Of a DNA stretch of 64,000 nt, positions 35,998 through 48,085 are shown piece after piece. Origin of the DNA: Gracilaria gracilis (taxonomy: Eukaryota > Rhodophyta > Florideophyceae > Gracilariales > Gracilariaceae). Positions within the stretch are counted from its first letter, which is position 1; each line of letters opens with the position of its first letter. The translations under genes were made by a program, and so were the position numbers. The stretch spans positions 1 through 64,000 of the forward strand of contig JARGSG010000190.1 of assembly GCA_030374805.1 (NCBI GenBank), given 5' to 3'. The notes under the pieces are model-generated. The model was not told where the DNA came from, ran no database searches, and was given only the letters and a program-made list of their open reading frames with translations.

Positions 35998-36505
35998 CGA
36001 GATCTAAAATGCCTTTGTCTACTTTCTTCCTGTTCTTTATACAGATTCGTCAACATGATATGGGCTTTATTTCTGTGATCGTGATGGTGCTAGTGTCTAT
36101 TAGAGAAAGGCCACCGGGTGGTGGCGGGATACGATCACTTCTATACTTCATAAAACAAGTAACCTTTGCTGCTACATTAGAAGGTTCTCATATCTCTGGC
36201 CCCCAAGTCGCCCATACACAAAGCTCCCACCCCCATTTACATGTCACCAAAATGCTACCCTATCGCTCTAGCTCGTTCGTGCGTTCTCCTTACTTAACTG
36301 CCGCGCTTTTCCCATCGACGCTTGCCAGACGTGCCCGAGCATTCAGTTTTCCCTACCAGCCTCCAACTCTTCATCGACATGGCTTTCCTTCACACAGTTT
36401 CGCCTCCTCTTTGCCGGTCCACTCTCCTGCCCACTCGCCTCTCTCATTCGCCTTCACGCTATTCCATAAGAGCCGTTACCGCTCCCCAGCGAAGGACAGC
36501 CTCCT
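35998..36505. other. Short intergenic stretch
   Basis: Pyrimidine-rich from 36220 to 36500. It lies between the 3' end of the SAP-like gene and the 3' end of the flippase remnant. The plus-strand frame over it is antisense to the flippase tail and has no domain. Confidence 0.35.
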
Positions 36506-39500
36506 TCAGTGGGTGCCTGCATGCTTGACTCGTTGTCCAACATCAACATCAGCAAAATCAGAGGCTGGGAAGAGCGGTCCGCTCGGGTTGTTGCTCCTGT
36601 TCATATTAATACCATTCCGTTCGCGTGCCACTACCCGGTCAGCATGCCCTCTTACCCATTCACTTGTTATAACTTCTCGGTCCTCGAGATTGTTCATGTC
36701 GCCAGTTTTCACGCCTTGTACATCCAGTTCCGTATCACTGCCGCTGCGCTTCAACACTCGCATGCGTTTCCTTCGTACTATACGAGGCGAATTGAATGTG
36801 TGCCTGAGAACAGCGCCAGTTTCACCAACGTCGAAATTAAAGCCAGAGAATTGATATTCTCTCTCTCCTTTAAACACGAAAGTAACAGGACCTGAAGGGG
36901 TGGTTGGCCTTTTTGGATCATAGCTTGGAGCGCGGTGTAGAGGCTTCTCCGGTTCTCCAGTGATTTCTTCTCGAGTAAGTCCAGAGCGCAACATTTTCTT
37001 CACCATCATTTTCAGATTAGATCGCCTTCTTATTTTGCTGTACTTTCACAACATAGTAGGTGTCACCGTTACAACAGGGATCAACATTATTACAAGCCAA
37101 AATCGAGCGTCAGCGAACACGCGATGCGTTACCGCATACAAAGGTGGAGAAAGCCTGCCGGTTAGTGCAATAGGTCGCCATGAAAACAACGGACCAAATA
37201 GGAACCAAGAGAGGAAAGAAATAATGAACAGGAATGCCTTTAGTTTCGTCCAGAAATTCTGATATACAAAAAGCGTAATGTGCACGGTGAAGATCACAGA
37301 AGAAAATACAACTGTCCCGAAAGGCCACATTCCGAACATCTGCCCGTTGTGGGACGGGATACCTCCGAAGCCCCAGAAACAAATGAAGAATACGACAACT
37401 GATTGCCAAACAGCCGCGCTCATCCAGCTCATAAACACTCTGAAATTGTACGCGGTGTTCCACTGACCTTTAGCATATATCTCTGGGAATGCAAGGGCGT
37501 ATTCTGCCGAAAGCTCTTGATCAAAAACACCAAGCACAATCGGAGGCAAGGCAGTCAGGAAGACGTTGTACGAACCACCCATCCATGGATCAAGCAGTGG
37601 TTGACCAGAATATGCCGATTGAGAAGCTCAATAGATCTCGCAAAGTGTCAAAAATGCATTCTTGTAAATCGTGTAGAGAACCAGTTTGGCAAGCTGCTTG
37701 TAATTCGACCTACCATGCACCAACATCAAACGCCCCAAGAAGCGGAACTGTGACAAAGAATAGTCCGAGGTTAATTTTGCTTCCTGTCCCTCCAATCCGA
37801 CAATACCTACTCCCACATGAGCGGCCTGAATCATACCGACATAGTTAGCATCGTCTCCGATGGCCAGATTCCCCTCATTTGGAACGTGCTTCCTGACTAG
37901 CTCAACTATCTCCGTCTTCTGTTTTGGACTTACTCTGCAAGCGATCACAGACCGCGCCTTGTTTGTGACAACAATCAGCATTTTTTGTAGTTCTTCTAGG
38001 GCGTAGTGAAGAGTCTGGCCGTCAATAACAATACCAAGTTTCTTTTCCATGCTGCGATCTGACTGTACGATCGCCCCCCATCTCCGAAGGGCTCTATCCA
38101 GCTGTGCAGCACTAACCTCAAGACTGTCTTCATTTCTGATGACAACATCCATACCTTCATCACTGGCTCCGCAGGACAGTCCAATGTTGATCGCTATTTC
38201 TTGCTTATCACCAGTTAGCACCCAAACCTGGACCTCAGCCCTTTCCAGTTTGCGTAAGGTATCAGGTACCCCTTTTTGTAACTGTTCCTCAGTCGCGGTG
38301 GCTCCGATCATAGTTAGATTCCGCTCAACTTCATCCGCAACCCTTGCCATAGCGCTCTCGGTCATTCATTTCCGAACATGCGATACGGTAACGATGTTGC
38401 CAGTCTTCAAACCAGTCGTCGTCCAGATCAGCGTAAGCTAGAAAAAGTGTTCGCAAACCCTCGACGGCAAACTCATGAAGATGTCTCTCGGTCATTTCAT
38501 ATGCCTCTTGTTGCCCGGATGCTAGTCTCTCGAATATGATTGCATCGGCTCCCTTGGTATAAATGCGGACCTAACCCTGTGGGTCTCTAGTTAGAACACT
38601 CATCCTCTTCCGGGTCGAGTGGAACTCAATAGTCTCGAGCAAAATGGGCGTCTCAGATCTTCCAAATACATCAACAATGGTATCTCTATTTGACCTTGAT
38701 AGATATGTATATCCTTTAGCTCTTGCAGCCTGTACTAATGCGGCCTTATCAGGAGAGGACGCCTCATAGTTCAGAACAGTTCCACTGGTGCCGGATTCTC
38801 CAAGATCAATTCCATTCGATTGGCAGTTAGTGTACCCGTCTTGCCCGTGAACAAATGCTGAATAACGCCAAGCTCTTCATTCAGGTTTGATATTCGTACT
38901 TCCGTTTTGATACCGGTTTCCTGATCAATCATGTTACGATCGCGCTCAATAAAATACACCTGGAATCCTCTAACGATCTCCATTGATACGTAGAGTGATA
39001 TAGGAATCAACGCAGCGAACGTCAAAAAGAAGGTGAAGAAACGCAAAAACCAGTCAAATAAAGCGCATCCATCTCTCCCCAGAAGATACCATGCACGTGG
39101 TGTGTCTCCATCGAATAACTGCTCTCAAATGCGGCTGTTCTGGATCGTGAGGGCAACCACAACGCATATCTGAAGCACAAGAGTTAAAAAGTAATGCCAA
39201 TTCGTTTTCCTTTCCAGCTTAGAGTTCTTCCTGGGCCTCGGCTTCATGTTCTGCATAAGCTTTGTGTCTCTTCCGGTGTTGGCTACAATTCTCATTACCC
39301 AGTCGCTATTCCTCAAAGAGGAACCACGAATCATAATATTTTCTCGACCTAAGGCAATAGGCTCTTCCGCATTGGCCGGTACACCATTTTTCTCGATAAA
39401 CATGCGCCCGTTAAATTTGTACAAGCAGTCGTTGGGTGTCTCGCATTGAATTCGCCCCCGGGCTGAAAGAGATGTCGACTCTGAGCTTAAGACGTCGTGC

Positions 39501-40498
39501 AGCTCTTGAGGAACAGCTTTGACCTTGAGATTACTTTCACCATCAAGCTGTTTGGTTTCAATATAGGCTATACAATCGTCGTTAGAGCAAGCAACGAGAA
39601 CGATGTTGGCCGGAAGATGCTCCGTTTCGTATATCTTAAGAATGTCACCTACTCGCACCGTCGCCCATTGATCTGCGTCTCGTGAGCTTCCCACGACATG
39701 GGTAACGGCTCGGTTCACACATCAATCCTCTTTGTAACGATTGTAGTCTTGAAGACCTTCCTTAACACCGGAAATGGTAACGACGACAGACAACACCCAC
39801 AGCGTAGAGTAACGACCAACAGTGAATATGGGAGATACCCTATCGATTGTGTAGCCACTGCCAACCATCAGAAAGTAGGCATTACTAAAGCGAGTGAATT
39901 GTTCATAACGAAAGAGAGGCAACGCACTCAACAAGGAGTACTTGGTGGTAGAAACATTGTTAGTAGGGAAGTGAGAATTTGCATGTTCATCGTTAATGTG
40001 GACAGTTCGAAACTCCGGCTCGTTCCTCCGTCTGAGCGCATGCAAACCAGCGCCAGACAAGGTGGACATACGCGCTCTCACACCATGATCACTACCTTGA
40101 TCACTGCCTTCGACAGGAGCTCGCTTGCCGCCGAAGCCAGTGATGGCAGCCAGACTGGGGAGACGACCAACCTTATCAAAGCCGGCAGCTCTTCTGACAG
40201 CGCGCTCGCCAAGAACGTGGGCACGTTGTATGGACTTGTCGGCCATTCCAGCCAGCTCGCGTGCAGAAAGGCGGGGAAGGAAGGAAGCATGCTGTTCGGT
40301 TTCTTTCGACGAGTCGGGGTGATGAGAGGCTCCATGAAGACGACCTGCCAGACGTTCGACGTCATCGTCACCGAGCATCATATACGACGTCGTGGAGTCT
40401 GGGTGAGGCGGAGGCTCGTCGACGGGATTGAGGCGGGAGCCAACGCAGCGCTTCTCGCTACCACGGTCACGATTGGATATGGTTACATGGCGCACCAC
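36506..40498 (-). pseudogene. P4-type ATPase (phospholipid flippase), inactivated
   Basis: P4-ATPases flip aminophospholipids to the cytosolic leaflet. Recognisable parts in order: NNVSTTKYSLLSALPLFRYE, KEGLQDYNRYKED, actuator loop KQLDGESNLKVK, phosphorylation loop FTGKTGTLTANRMEL, NYEASSPDKAALVQAAR, ETIEFHSTRKRMSVLTRDP, KGADAIIFERLA, VWVLTGDKQEIAINIGLSCG, hinge GDDANYVGMIQAAHVGVGI, membrane segments with ALPPIVLGVFDQELSAE, and a cytosolic tail to 36506. Breaks: TGA at 39722, 39125, 37628 and 37046; TAG at 38571; frameshifts near 38770 (about 100 residues of the nucleotide-binding domain missing) and 38355. The catalytic Asp of DKTGTLT is Gly, and GDGxND has become GDDANY. At least two of the TGAs sit where Trp is expected. 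The 5' end meets the Harbinger transposase. Confidence 0.93.
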
Positions 40499-41741
40499 GA
40501 GGCAAGGGACGCGTTAGTTTCTTGCATGCAATGACTTGCACCAAAGCGTCTCTCTTTGATATTTCAAATACACCATCTATCTCAGGCTCCTCATCCACAC
40601 TTACCCAATCAGCATGTCTCTCCTTGCAACACTCATACCAGGCCAAAACGTCTCGAGTGCGCTCACAGAGCTCGTCCTCAGTAATATTCTTTCCACCAGA
40701 TGGTCCATTCTCTATGCAGAAATTGTGTAGCTTCATACAAACTGCCACAATTTCGCAGTTGACGTTCACAGAGAACTCCAGATAGTTAAGAATCTTCCAC
40801 CGAGCGACCAACATACCAAACGCCTGTTCAACATGTATCCTTAACGAGGATAAATAAAAGTTAAATGCGTCCTCCCAGCACGTTCGGACCTGCAAAACAG
40901 GAATAGGGGAAATGAGACTGTTAGTACAGACGTAGGCCTCATCCCTAGCAATCCAATATTCAACTCTTAGATTATTTTCAGCAAGATAGCGTCCCAGTTT
41001 TGAAACAGCATGTGCCAATTGGTCATGCGTAGAGCCGACGCATCGAATTGAGACGTCCAAAAAGCGATATCGAGAATCTACTAGAGCTTGAACCGGAAGC
41101 GAGTAGTAGTTCTTGCGACAATAACACGCCGCAGCATTAGGGGACTTCGGCTTCTTCATTTTCACGGCGATACCATCAATTGCTCCCACACAGCCCGACA
41201 GAGGGCTGAACCGTTTCCGCGAATGTTTGAATCCCAGGGAGAGTTTTTCCAGCTCTGCGACCGATTGCGGCAGACCACGAAGGCTCATCTCCTCTGCGAT
41301 GGCCTTCCTGGTGTCGTGAAATACGTGATACGGCGTTGATCGCCCAACATGAAAAGACAGCATTATATCCGCATAATTTGAACCGGCCAACATGCGAAGA
41401 GTGATGGCCAAGTGAGTCCTTGGTGTGATAGTAGGACGCTTTGATCGCTCGCCCATTTCAACGCTTCGGCCAAGGGGATGGGATATCCTCGTAAATAAGC
41501 CTTCAAACCGGTCTCGTGTCATTCGAAATACATTGCGAAACGCGCGAGAATTTAGATTGGTAGAAAGAGTTTCGTAGGTTAGCAAGCGCTTAATTATTGT
41601 TGGGCGTCTTTTCTGGACAGAATAGTTCTTCAAGACCGTTCTGATAGCGTTCAAAGAGTGCTGAAATGCTTCTACGACAAATGCACTCTTTATCAGAACA
41701 TCTCTGTGATATGCAGACTGCGATTGAATAAATGCAACCAT
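40467..41741 (-). CDS. PIF/Harbinger transposase (DDE), 424 aa
   Basis: The ATG is at 41741 and the frame is open to a TGA at 40467. The DDE triad looks complete: D189 in GCVGAIDGIAVKM, D267 in YWIARDEAYVC, and E305 in LRIHVEQAFGMLVARW, the last being the diagnostic Harbinger signature. An N-terminal helical region (RAFRNVFRMTRDRFEGL) precedes it. The length is typical of the family. It cuts and pastes DNA flanked by short inverted repeats and 3-bp duplications; in other lineages it needs a Myb-like partner, and I found none beside it. Its last codons overlap the 5' end of the flippase remnant, so the element may have inserted there or lost its 3' end. I could not identify inverted repeats by eye. 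It is one of the few undisturbed frames in the window. Confidence 0.88.
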   Translation of the reverse strand: MVAFIQSQSAYHRDVLIKSAFVVEAFQHSLNAIRTVLKNYSVQKRRPTIIKRLLTYETLSTNLNSRAFRNVFRMTRDRFEGLFTRISHPLGRSVEMGERSKRPTITPRTHLAITLRMLAGSNYADIMLSFHVGRSTPYHVFHDTRKAIAEEMSLRGLPQSVAELEKLSLGFKHSRKRFSPLSGCVGAIDGIAVKMKKPKSPNAAACYCRKNYYSLPVQALVDSRYRFLDVSIRCVGSTHDQLAHAVSKLGRYLAENNLRVEYWIARDEAYVCTNSLISPIPVLQVRTCWEDAFNFYLSSLRIHVEQAFGMLVARWKILNYLEFSVNVNCEIVAVCMKLHNFCIENGPSGGKNITEDELCERTRDVLAWYECCKERHADWVSVDEEPEIDGVFEISKRDALVQVIACKKLTRPLPRGAPCNHIQS

Positions 41742-43029
41742 TACACCCTGTACTTTTGTCTTCGTTAGTTTTTAAGCAGCGGCTTGCATTTCACGGAATG
41801 AATTCCGCGGAATTGTTCTCTTTGATCATCGAGTAAGGGCCAAAATCGCAGAACCAAGGGGAGAAGATCAGGTCAGCGCTGCTCGAACGGGTGTTGTGCG
41901 CGGATGACGACGGTCGGAAGTCGAAATAGTGTGCGTTCATCATGATGTTTGGTATGAAGAAAAGAACGTAGATGCACTTGATCCATACGGATTAAAGAGA
42001 TCTACGTGCTTGCCGTAGGGATCCTTTTTCAGATATTGATGTGTACTGTGTCAGACAGTGACGCTGTCTGACGCAGTGCATAATACAGGGAGGAAGGTAT
42101 TGGCCCTCTGGGAGGAGCGGGGCAGATCGCATTTTAATTTACAGCCAGATATTCTTGAGAAACTCAAGATATAGTGTCGACGACCGACAAGGACAACGCG
42201 CCGTCAACGGTTTTTAAGACAGGGCCTCAAGCCTTGACAGACCTGCGCTGTGGCAACCACAGTACACACACGTTGAATCGCCACCCGCCGAAGGTTAACT
42301 CTACCGTTACATGCCCAGCACGACGTCATGGTGTGCCACTTCGCGCTCCCCTTTTTTTTATACGCTCGCTGCCCCAGGCGTCCGCCTCTCCAGCCGCTTC
42401 CCTCGCCTCCGTACTGCGCACCGCACCGTTCCATGTGACTCAAATCTGCCCACCTCATCCCTCATCGCCTTCATCCCCCCCTTTACACGCACACAATTGT
42501 GCCTTCACCATACTACTGATGGGACCCCAAACGTCTGCGCATGACTCCCCGTCCGTCCCCATGTCAGTCACCTCCGCGTTAGGCGATCCCTCGAAAGCGG
42601 TCGACCCGTCTTTGCTCCTGCTTTAAGTCGGAAGCTATCATCGAAGAAGCGCTCCATCCCCCTTCGCCTATCGCGTCGTTTGTTACGACTTCCGACCAAT
42701 TTCATCTTCCTGCTTCACAGATTTTCTTCCAGTTGAAAGAGTTGTCTCAATTCCCCGCTCGCCGTTGTATATCTTGGCATTTTCATATCCCTTTCGCTAA
42801 CTGTTCTAACCTCACTGCTCATTGTGTTCCGTATCCCATCTGAGTATCACTTGTCTGCCCCACAACTTTCCTCCAACGATGTTTCCCGAATTGTTGCACG
42901 AGTTCCAGAGAACACACAACACGGTTTTGTAACTAATGCTCTTGCCAATAACTTCGATATACCACCAAGCCTCACTAAAAAGCTACAGCCAGATCAGCGC
43001 TTCGAGCTTCTTACCAACCTCCAGAACGT
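41742..43029. other. Intergenic stretch upstream of two divergent frames
   Basis: There is no supported gene. Notable points are a perfect 9-bp inverted repeat GTCAGACAG/CTGTCTGAC with a 5-nt spacer (42050-42072), the mirror-like GGAATGAATTCCGCGGAATT near 41797, and a pyrimidine-rich leader-like segment at 42330-42830. Confidence 0.4.
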
Positions 43030-44430
43030 CCACATTTCAAAGAAGCTTGCCCCAAAACGTCTCTTTTTCTCCATTTCGTTAGAACTGTTGCTGCCAAACA
43101 CCTCAATACGCTTGCTACAGCCATTTTGTGTGCGAAGAACACCCACCGTTATCTCTTTGTACTGTGAGACATCAAGTTTGGGGGCGAGCAATTGAGCGCC
43201 GAACCGCTTGTTCCATTGTTCACGCTCTACTAACATAACACAATGCTTGTGTATGTCAGTTCGGTGCAGCTCACGCCCAACTCTTCAGACTGGAGTGCAT
43301 TCCAGATCAACTACAATACAAACTTTGGGTCTGGAGGCTATCTCCTCGACAACGTCACTGCACTTGCTCATCGCCATATTTTTTACCGCGCCCAGGAAGA
43401 GGTCGAAGGAAGGTACGCCGCCACATCACAAGGAGTAGGGCTCATGGAAAAAATATTCCAACGGAGTCAACATTTCCAATCTCTCTGGAACGACTTCTTT
43501 AAGGAATGGACTTTTCCGAGCTTGACTACTGCAGATGTTCACGAAGTTTTCAATCGAGTTCACGCTTTTCTTCAAATTTTCATCGATAGCACGTCAGATG
43601 TTTCTCAAAGAAAGCTTTTACGCGAGTTGCACCGGTCCAAATCTAAGCGCGCATTTTTCATACATACTCAGTATGGGTTGGGTAATCGCCTGAGAGCGTT
43701 TGGATCTGCAATGGATATTTCAAAAGAGACTTGCCCTGTCTTGGTTCTGATATGAGAACCTTATGTTTACCTCAACTGTCGCTTCTCAGATCCATTTGCG
43801 AATGATATGGTTATCCTGGAAAAGTTGAACAGGAGTTGGCCTCCAGGTGATGCCAATACGAAAGACAACGCCATGAAAACAGTTGAATTCTACAATTTTA
43901 TGCGCTACAATGGCAAGCATATTCACAATCCACTCACAGAACTGGTGAATCCAAGAATGAGACATAATATGTATGTGAAGATGGATTATGTCGTGCGCTC
44001 CAGCCTCACTCCTCGAATCATATCTACAACCTCCAATTATTGGAAGGCGATGCGTGTTACGCTTGTACCAAATGCAGAGATTATGTATCTCGTGAATGAC
44101 CCATCTTTCATAAATATGAAGGGCATGGTTGGTGTGCATACCAGGTCGCGAACAATCGAAAATGATATCAAAGGTGCTAGTGAGGAGTTCCATGTAAACG
44201 GTTCTAGAGTTACCGATCACTGGCGTCGAATAACAGGGTTAAAAAAGTTTGAGAACGAGATCACGCGCTTAAGCCTGCGGTAACAGTTCTTCGTCGCGGC
44301 AGATAACAGGGATGCGATACGGGAGTTTGAACGCAAGTTTGGTTCACATAGAGTGTTCAGCATTCCAAGGGACCAAGACTGTGTTACCAGGGTTCTTCTT
44401 TGTGCTGCGAAGGGTTTCGGGGTACTTAAG
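43030..44430 (+). pseudogene. GLGNRLRA-type glycosyltransferase (fucosyltransferase-like), broken by stops
   Basis: One register (frame 1) stays coherent through four stops: TGA 43165, TAA 43231, TGA 43753 and TAA 44281. It contains an N-terminal lumen-type segment (LTPNSSDWSAFQINYN), then HTQYGLGNRLRAFGSAM, the donor-binding signature of several fucosyltransferase-like families, followed by CPVLVLI-stop-EP and LNCRFSDPF. There Trp is expected at the stop (W-E-P/D). Further on are MVGVHTRSRTIEND, which is typical of these enzymes, and FFVAADNRDAIREFERKFG. Known relatives act in the secretory pathway on glycans. The substrate here cannot be told. No signal peptide is visible because the 5' end is unclear. 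A frame at 42824-43195 in another register covers the upstream part. Confidence 0.75.
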
Positions 44431-46228
44431 TAAACTATTTTGTACGGAAGGACAGAGCGTAGTATAATGTGTATGGATGAATCGTTTGTGCGCCAACGGA
44501 ATTATGTCGTCTGGGTGTCGGCACGGAATTCAAGGGTGGATATGTGACCATGAAGAGTGGTATGTAAACAGCTCAGCTTCTTCGTTATCAAACTACCAAG
44601 TTGTGATGGTAGAGTAGATGTAGAGAAGATAGGGAATCGAGAAGCTTTCTTCCTCCCGAACTTTTGGATTGTATGTAAATTATGAGTCAACTCACCCACG
44701 CAGGAAGCCTGTTGAAGAAAAGACAAGTGATGAGAAACCCCGTTTCGGAAATGTGAGTGGAGTTCGTTGCGATATTTTGCTCTTATTGTTCTTAGGGATG
44801 GTAGTAGAAGATGTATTGGAGTTCTCGAACGGTTGAAGTACCTTTTCTTGGATCTGCAACGAGGTTACCTGTTACGTAACGCGACTCGAAATCGTCTCAC
44901 AGGAATCCATCACCAAAGCACACTATATACTGTAGACAACTGACATTGGGAGTTGTCCTTTTGCGGTAGACGCTTTTCTGCGTCAGCAAGTCAAACCGAC
45001 AAATGGAATTCTAATCAACCAGTAGAGCATGCTCGGCGAGAGTCAGTTCAGGTCCGCTTTGTAGGTAATGGTGAAAAGTCGGCTGTTTCTGATTCATACG
45101 TGTTTGTAAAACTACGGGTCTTGAGCAACACCCAGTGCGTCCATTATTTCTTTTCTTGCTTCACGTGTGTATCTAGACAATGCAGATACACCATCTAGCT
45201 AGTCGCAGATGATGCTCGCGACAAAAATGTTGTCTATGACCCTATCGATCGACGAAACGTTCCTTTAATCCTTTAAAGCAAGTACACGAAGGTTACTTAG
45301 GGGTATTCAACGGCATGTTCCCATAACCGGAGGTTACGTTACTTATCAATTCGAGGACGACTCCTCTCAACTAAAAAACAAAGACCACCCTTTGAGGGTT
45401 CCATCTTTGCGGCTAGAAGCAATGGTAACGGGTTTCGAGAACTGTTACATTCTATCTGTAACAAAACTATCAGAGAGATCTAAGAAAGCATCCGGAGTTT
45501 AACGAACGCTACGAATGGTAGCAGTTTGAGTCGCAAGCGTTGGGTAGACTTGGTGCGGTGGGGGAGAGAAAGGTGGATCAACCACAACCATTTGATAGGT
45601 AGTACATATTACATATGTACTACATATCCACATATGTACTATGGTACCGTCGAAAAAGGAGGTGAAATTCTGTAGCCCTTTTCTACGTGTACAGTAATCT
45701 TCGGTCCAACCATTGGACTCCCAACGCAAGGTCAAGTCGATATCTGGTGCAATTTACAAACGTTACTAGAATTGATCTCAGGGCAGTTCAGAATCTGAAC
45801 ACATGAGCGTCTGGGCAATCCGAAGTTACCGTTCTACCAGAGCTATCCCTCTTTAAAAAGAAACTTCAGAGCTGGGCAGACTGTTATCGCTGACAACAAG
45901 CGGAGGCAGTTTTGGCAACAAAGTTTGTCTACCTGATTGCCGAAAGATTATCCGAGAAGTCAAATCACACTAATGCAGGCACAACACTGCGCAAGAACGG
46001 AAACAGTCATATCACAGATTGCAGGTTTGCTTCTCCAACCTTCCCGCAAGGCAGCCTTTTGCTCATTTCTTGGCTCGCTCTTTTCTCTTCTCTAGTAGAA
46101 GAGGGGTGGTCATATCAGAGCAGGCGGCAGGAACCCTTATCTTCGCGTAGTATCTGAGTGAACAAGATTCTGGGGCTCGTCAACTGGTTTGTACGAAATC
46201 GTCCCAGCTGAGAATTTGAAAGAAGCTT
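44431..46228. other. Stretch without a supported gene
   Basis: Short frames only. There is a perfect 11-bp inverted repeat GTAGTACATAT/ATATGTACTAC with a 3-nt spacer at 45599-45623, followed by a second CATATGTACTA. The first part may be the eroded 3' end of the glycosyltransferase. Confidence 0.35.
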
Positions 46229-47135
46229 TTGGTTCTGAAACGCACTCTGATGGCTGCATACATTTCTACTTGGTCTGTGTCCTTGTCGGGGGTGGGAACA
46301 TGTGCATGCAGCAATGGAATCAATTTAAATCGCCGGTCGTTGAGAGTTACTCTGCGCCGTCCATTTTGTCAGCCTTTTCGACAAAAACACCTAAAATTGG
46401 TTCCTGCTGCAGCGCCACAGATAAGCTATGAGAAGAAAACGGAAGTTTTGCCGGCGTCGAATGCAAATTCGCCCACGGTCCCGAGGTATCGAAAAGTTTT
46501 GCGAGAAATTATTGTAGGATTGCGTGAGCTTGCAGAACCTTTGTGTGGCGGAGACAGTAATGTATCAGCGTGGATATGGACTGTGGCCACCGTTTTTCTG
46601 GCATTGGCGGCCACTATGTAAGCAGTCATGCTGAGCATGATTCAGATACTCTTTTGGAACAGTTTGAATGCGAGGGATGCGTCTCAGTTTGGCAAACTGC
46701 TAGTTCTCTACGAGATAGCGGTTGTTCTTGGTCCTATTGTGATATTTGTGTTCAAGAGGATCACGCAGCGGCTGGCACTTATGTGGAGAAATCTCCTTAC
46801 CGACCATCTCGTGCGGCAGTACTTTGCTGATCTCAACTACTACAAGTGGTTCCTTGGGGTCGGGGATGTAGAAAATCCTGATCAAAGGATATCTGAAGAC
46901 GTGCTGAAGTTCACCTCTCGCGCGGTACGCTTCATAACCGTTATTGGCGTCGGGGTGTTTGATCTGGTTGTGTTTTCCCTGCTACTATATAGAGTTTAAA
47001 AACCACTATGGTTCCTTCTGATAGGATATTCTGCGTTTGGAACACTGGCGATCGGGCGAGTGGGGCGGCACATTTTGGTTTTGAACAGGGAGCAAGCAAG
47101 CAACGAAGCGCAATTTCGTTTTGGGCTAGTCGAGC
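46229..47135 (+). pseudogene. ABC transporter membrane-domain fragment (ABCD/SbmA type)
   Basis: Frame 2 is coherent across two TAA stops (46619 and 46997). It holds hydrophobic helices (WIWTVATVFLALAATM; FGKLLVLYEIAVVLGPIVIF) and the signature of the ABC_membrane_2 family: LALMWRNLLTDHLVRQYF, NYYKWFL, VENPDQRISEDVLKFT. After the second stop come GYSAFGTLAIGRVGRHILVL and NREQASNEAQFRFGLV. Full proteins go on to an ATP-binding cassette with Walker motifs, which is absent here. Family members export peptides or import fatty acyl-CoA into peroxisomes. The remnant ends where an SNW1 remnant begins on the other strand, which suggests a breakpoint near 47.1 kb. Confidence 0.75.
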
Positions 47136-47902
47136 CCGTCGTTTTACTTGTTCCCTTACAACAAGCTCAGCGTTGTAGAGCACCTCTGCCGTCTCCGCGA
47201 ATCTGTCATTGATGGAGTGATCAACTTGTGCGCGACCGTCAGCAGCTAAACGTTTATCAAGAGCGATGGTGTATCCCCCGTTGTTCTTCTAGTTCGATAA
47301 AACTGATGGAATTTTCCATTCGGAAGCCTCGGCTTTGGTGGGATTGCGATGAGGGGAGTGCATGACCGGGACAGGAGGGCTCCGCGGGTTTACAGGAGCC
47401 TTGCGGTGCGACACTTTTGGTGACTCCATGGGATAAGATGAAGCCTCGACCATTCTTATGATACGCTGCCGCGAGCCGGTGGCGGCGCTGGTGTTCGTGT
47501 TTGGTCTGGCGTGTAGCAGACGAAGGAAGGCTTCTCCTGGACCTTGCTGCCGCTCTTGGAGGCCAGCTCTCCCGACAGGACCTGTTCAAGCGCGGCACGG
47601 GTTCAACGGGCAGTTTGCTTGATCTCGAGGGTCTTGGGCATGGGCATGAGCGCCCCCTCTCGCGTTTTCTCGATTAAGGCATCGTAAGAGATATGCACAA
47701 TTCTGGAGGCATTCTCGCCTTGGGGGACGACGGCGGCGTAGTCGGGGCTATCTGTGCTGACTGGCAGCGAAAGAACGCGGGAGAAGCCACCCCGGGTGGA
47801 CGGCTGGCTTGGCACTACAGTGAGAGCCCGTGCGGAGGGAAGGTCTGCGGGCGTGAAGACGATGACGTCCGTGGGCGACGGCAGCAAGCTCTTGAGCGAC
47901 AT
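47100..47902 (-). pseudogene. SNW1/SKIP (Prp45) splicing factor, truncated and broken
   Basis: SNW1/SKIP is a spliceosome component and transcription cofactor. The start is MSLKSLLPSPTDV at 47902, close to the family's usual N-terminus. Then come IVHISYDALIEKT, TRAALEQVLSGELASK and VCYTPDQ. After a frameshift near 47460 follow the strongest matches: PPVPVMHSPHRNPTKAEASE, EWKIPSVLSN-stop-KN, GGYTIALDKRLAADGRAQVD and RFAETAEVLYNAE. The stops are TGA at 47603 and TAG at 47289; the latter replaces the Trp of the S-N-W motif that names the family. The region between the N-terminus and the YDAL segment is shorter than in the family as I know it, and the C-terminal helical tail is lost near 47.1 kb. 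Confidence 0.88.
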
Positions 47903-48085
47903 GGGAAGAGATGCGAGGGAGGAGAGCGCGCGTGTGGACGTCGGAAAGCGTGCGCGTGAGGGAGGAGGACCCCCATAGAGGCAGTACATATAAACCGAGA
48001 ATCATAAAATGGCGCGCACGAAGGCGTGCCGAATGGGCTGGGACTCAAGGACTGCTATGGAGTGCAAATCCTGATTGCAGGCAAG

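Noticed and set aside
45599..45623. Perfect 11-bp inverted repeat as a transposon end
   Set aside because: AT-rich TACATATGTA words form palindromes easily; there is no partner repeat or duplication nearby.
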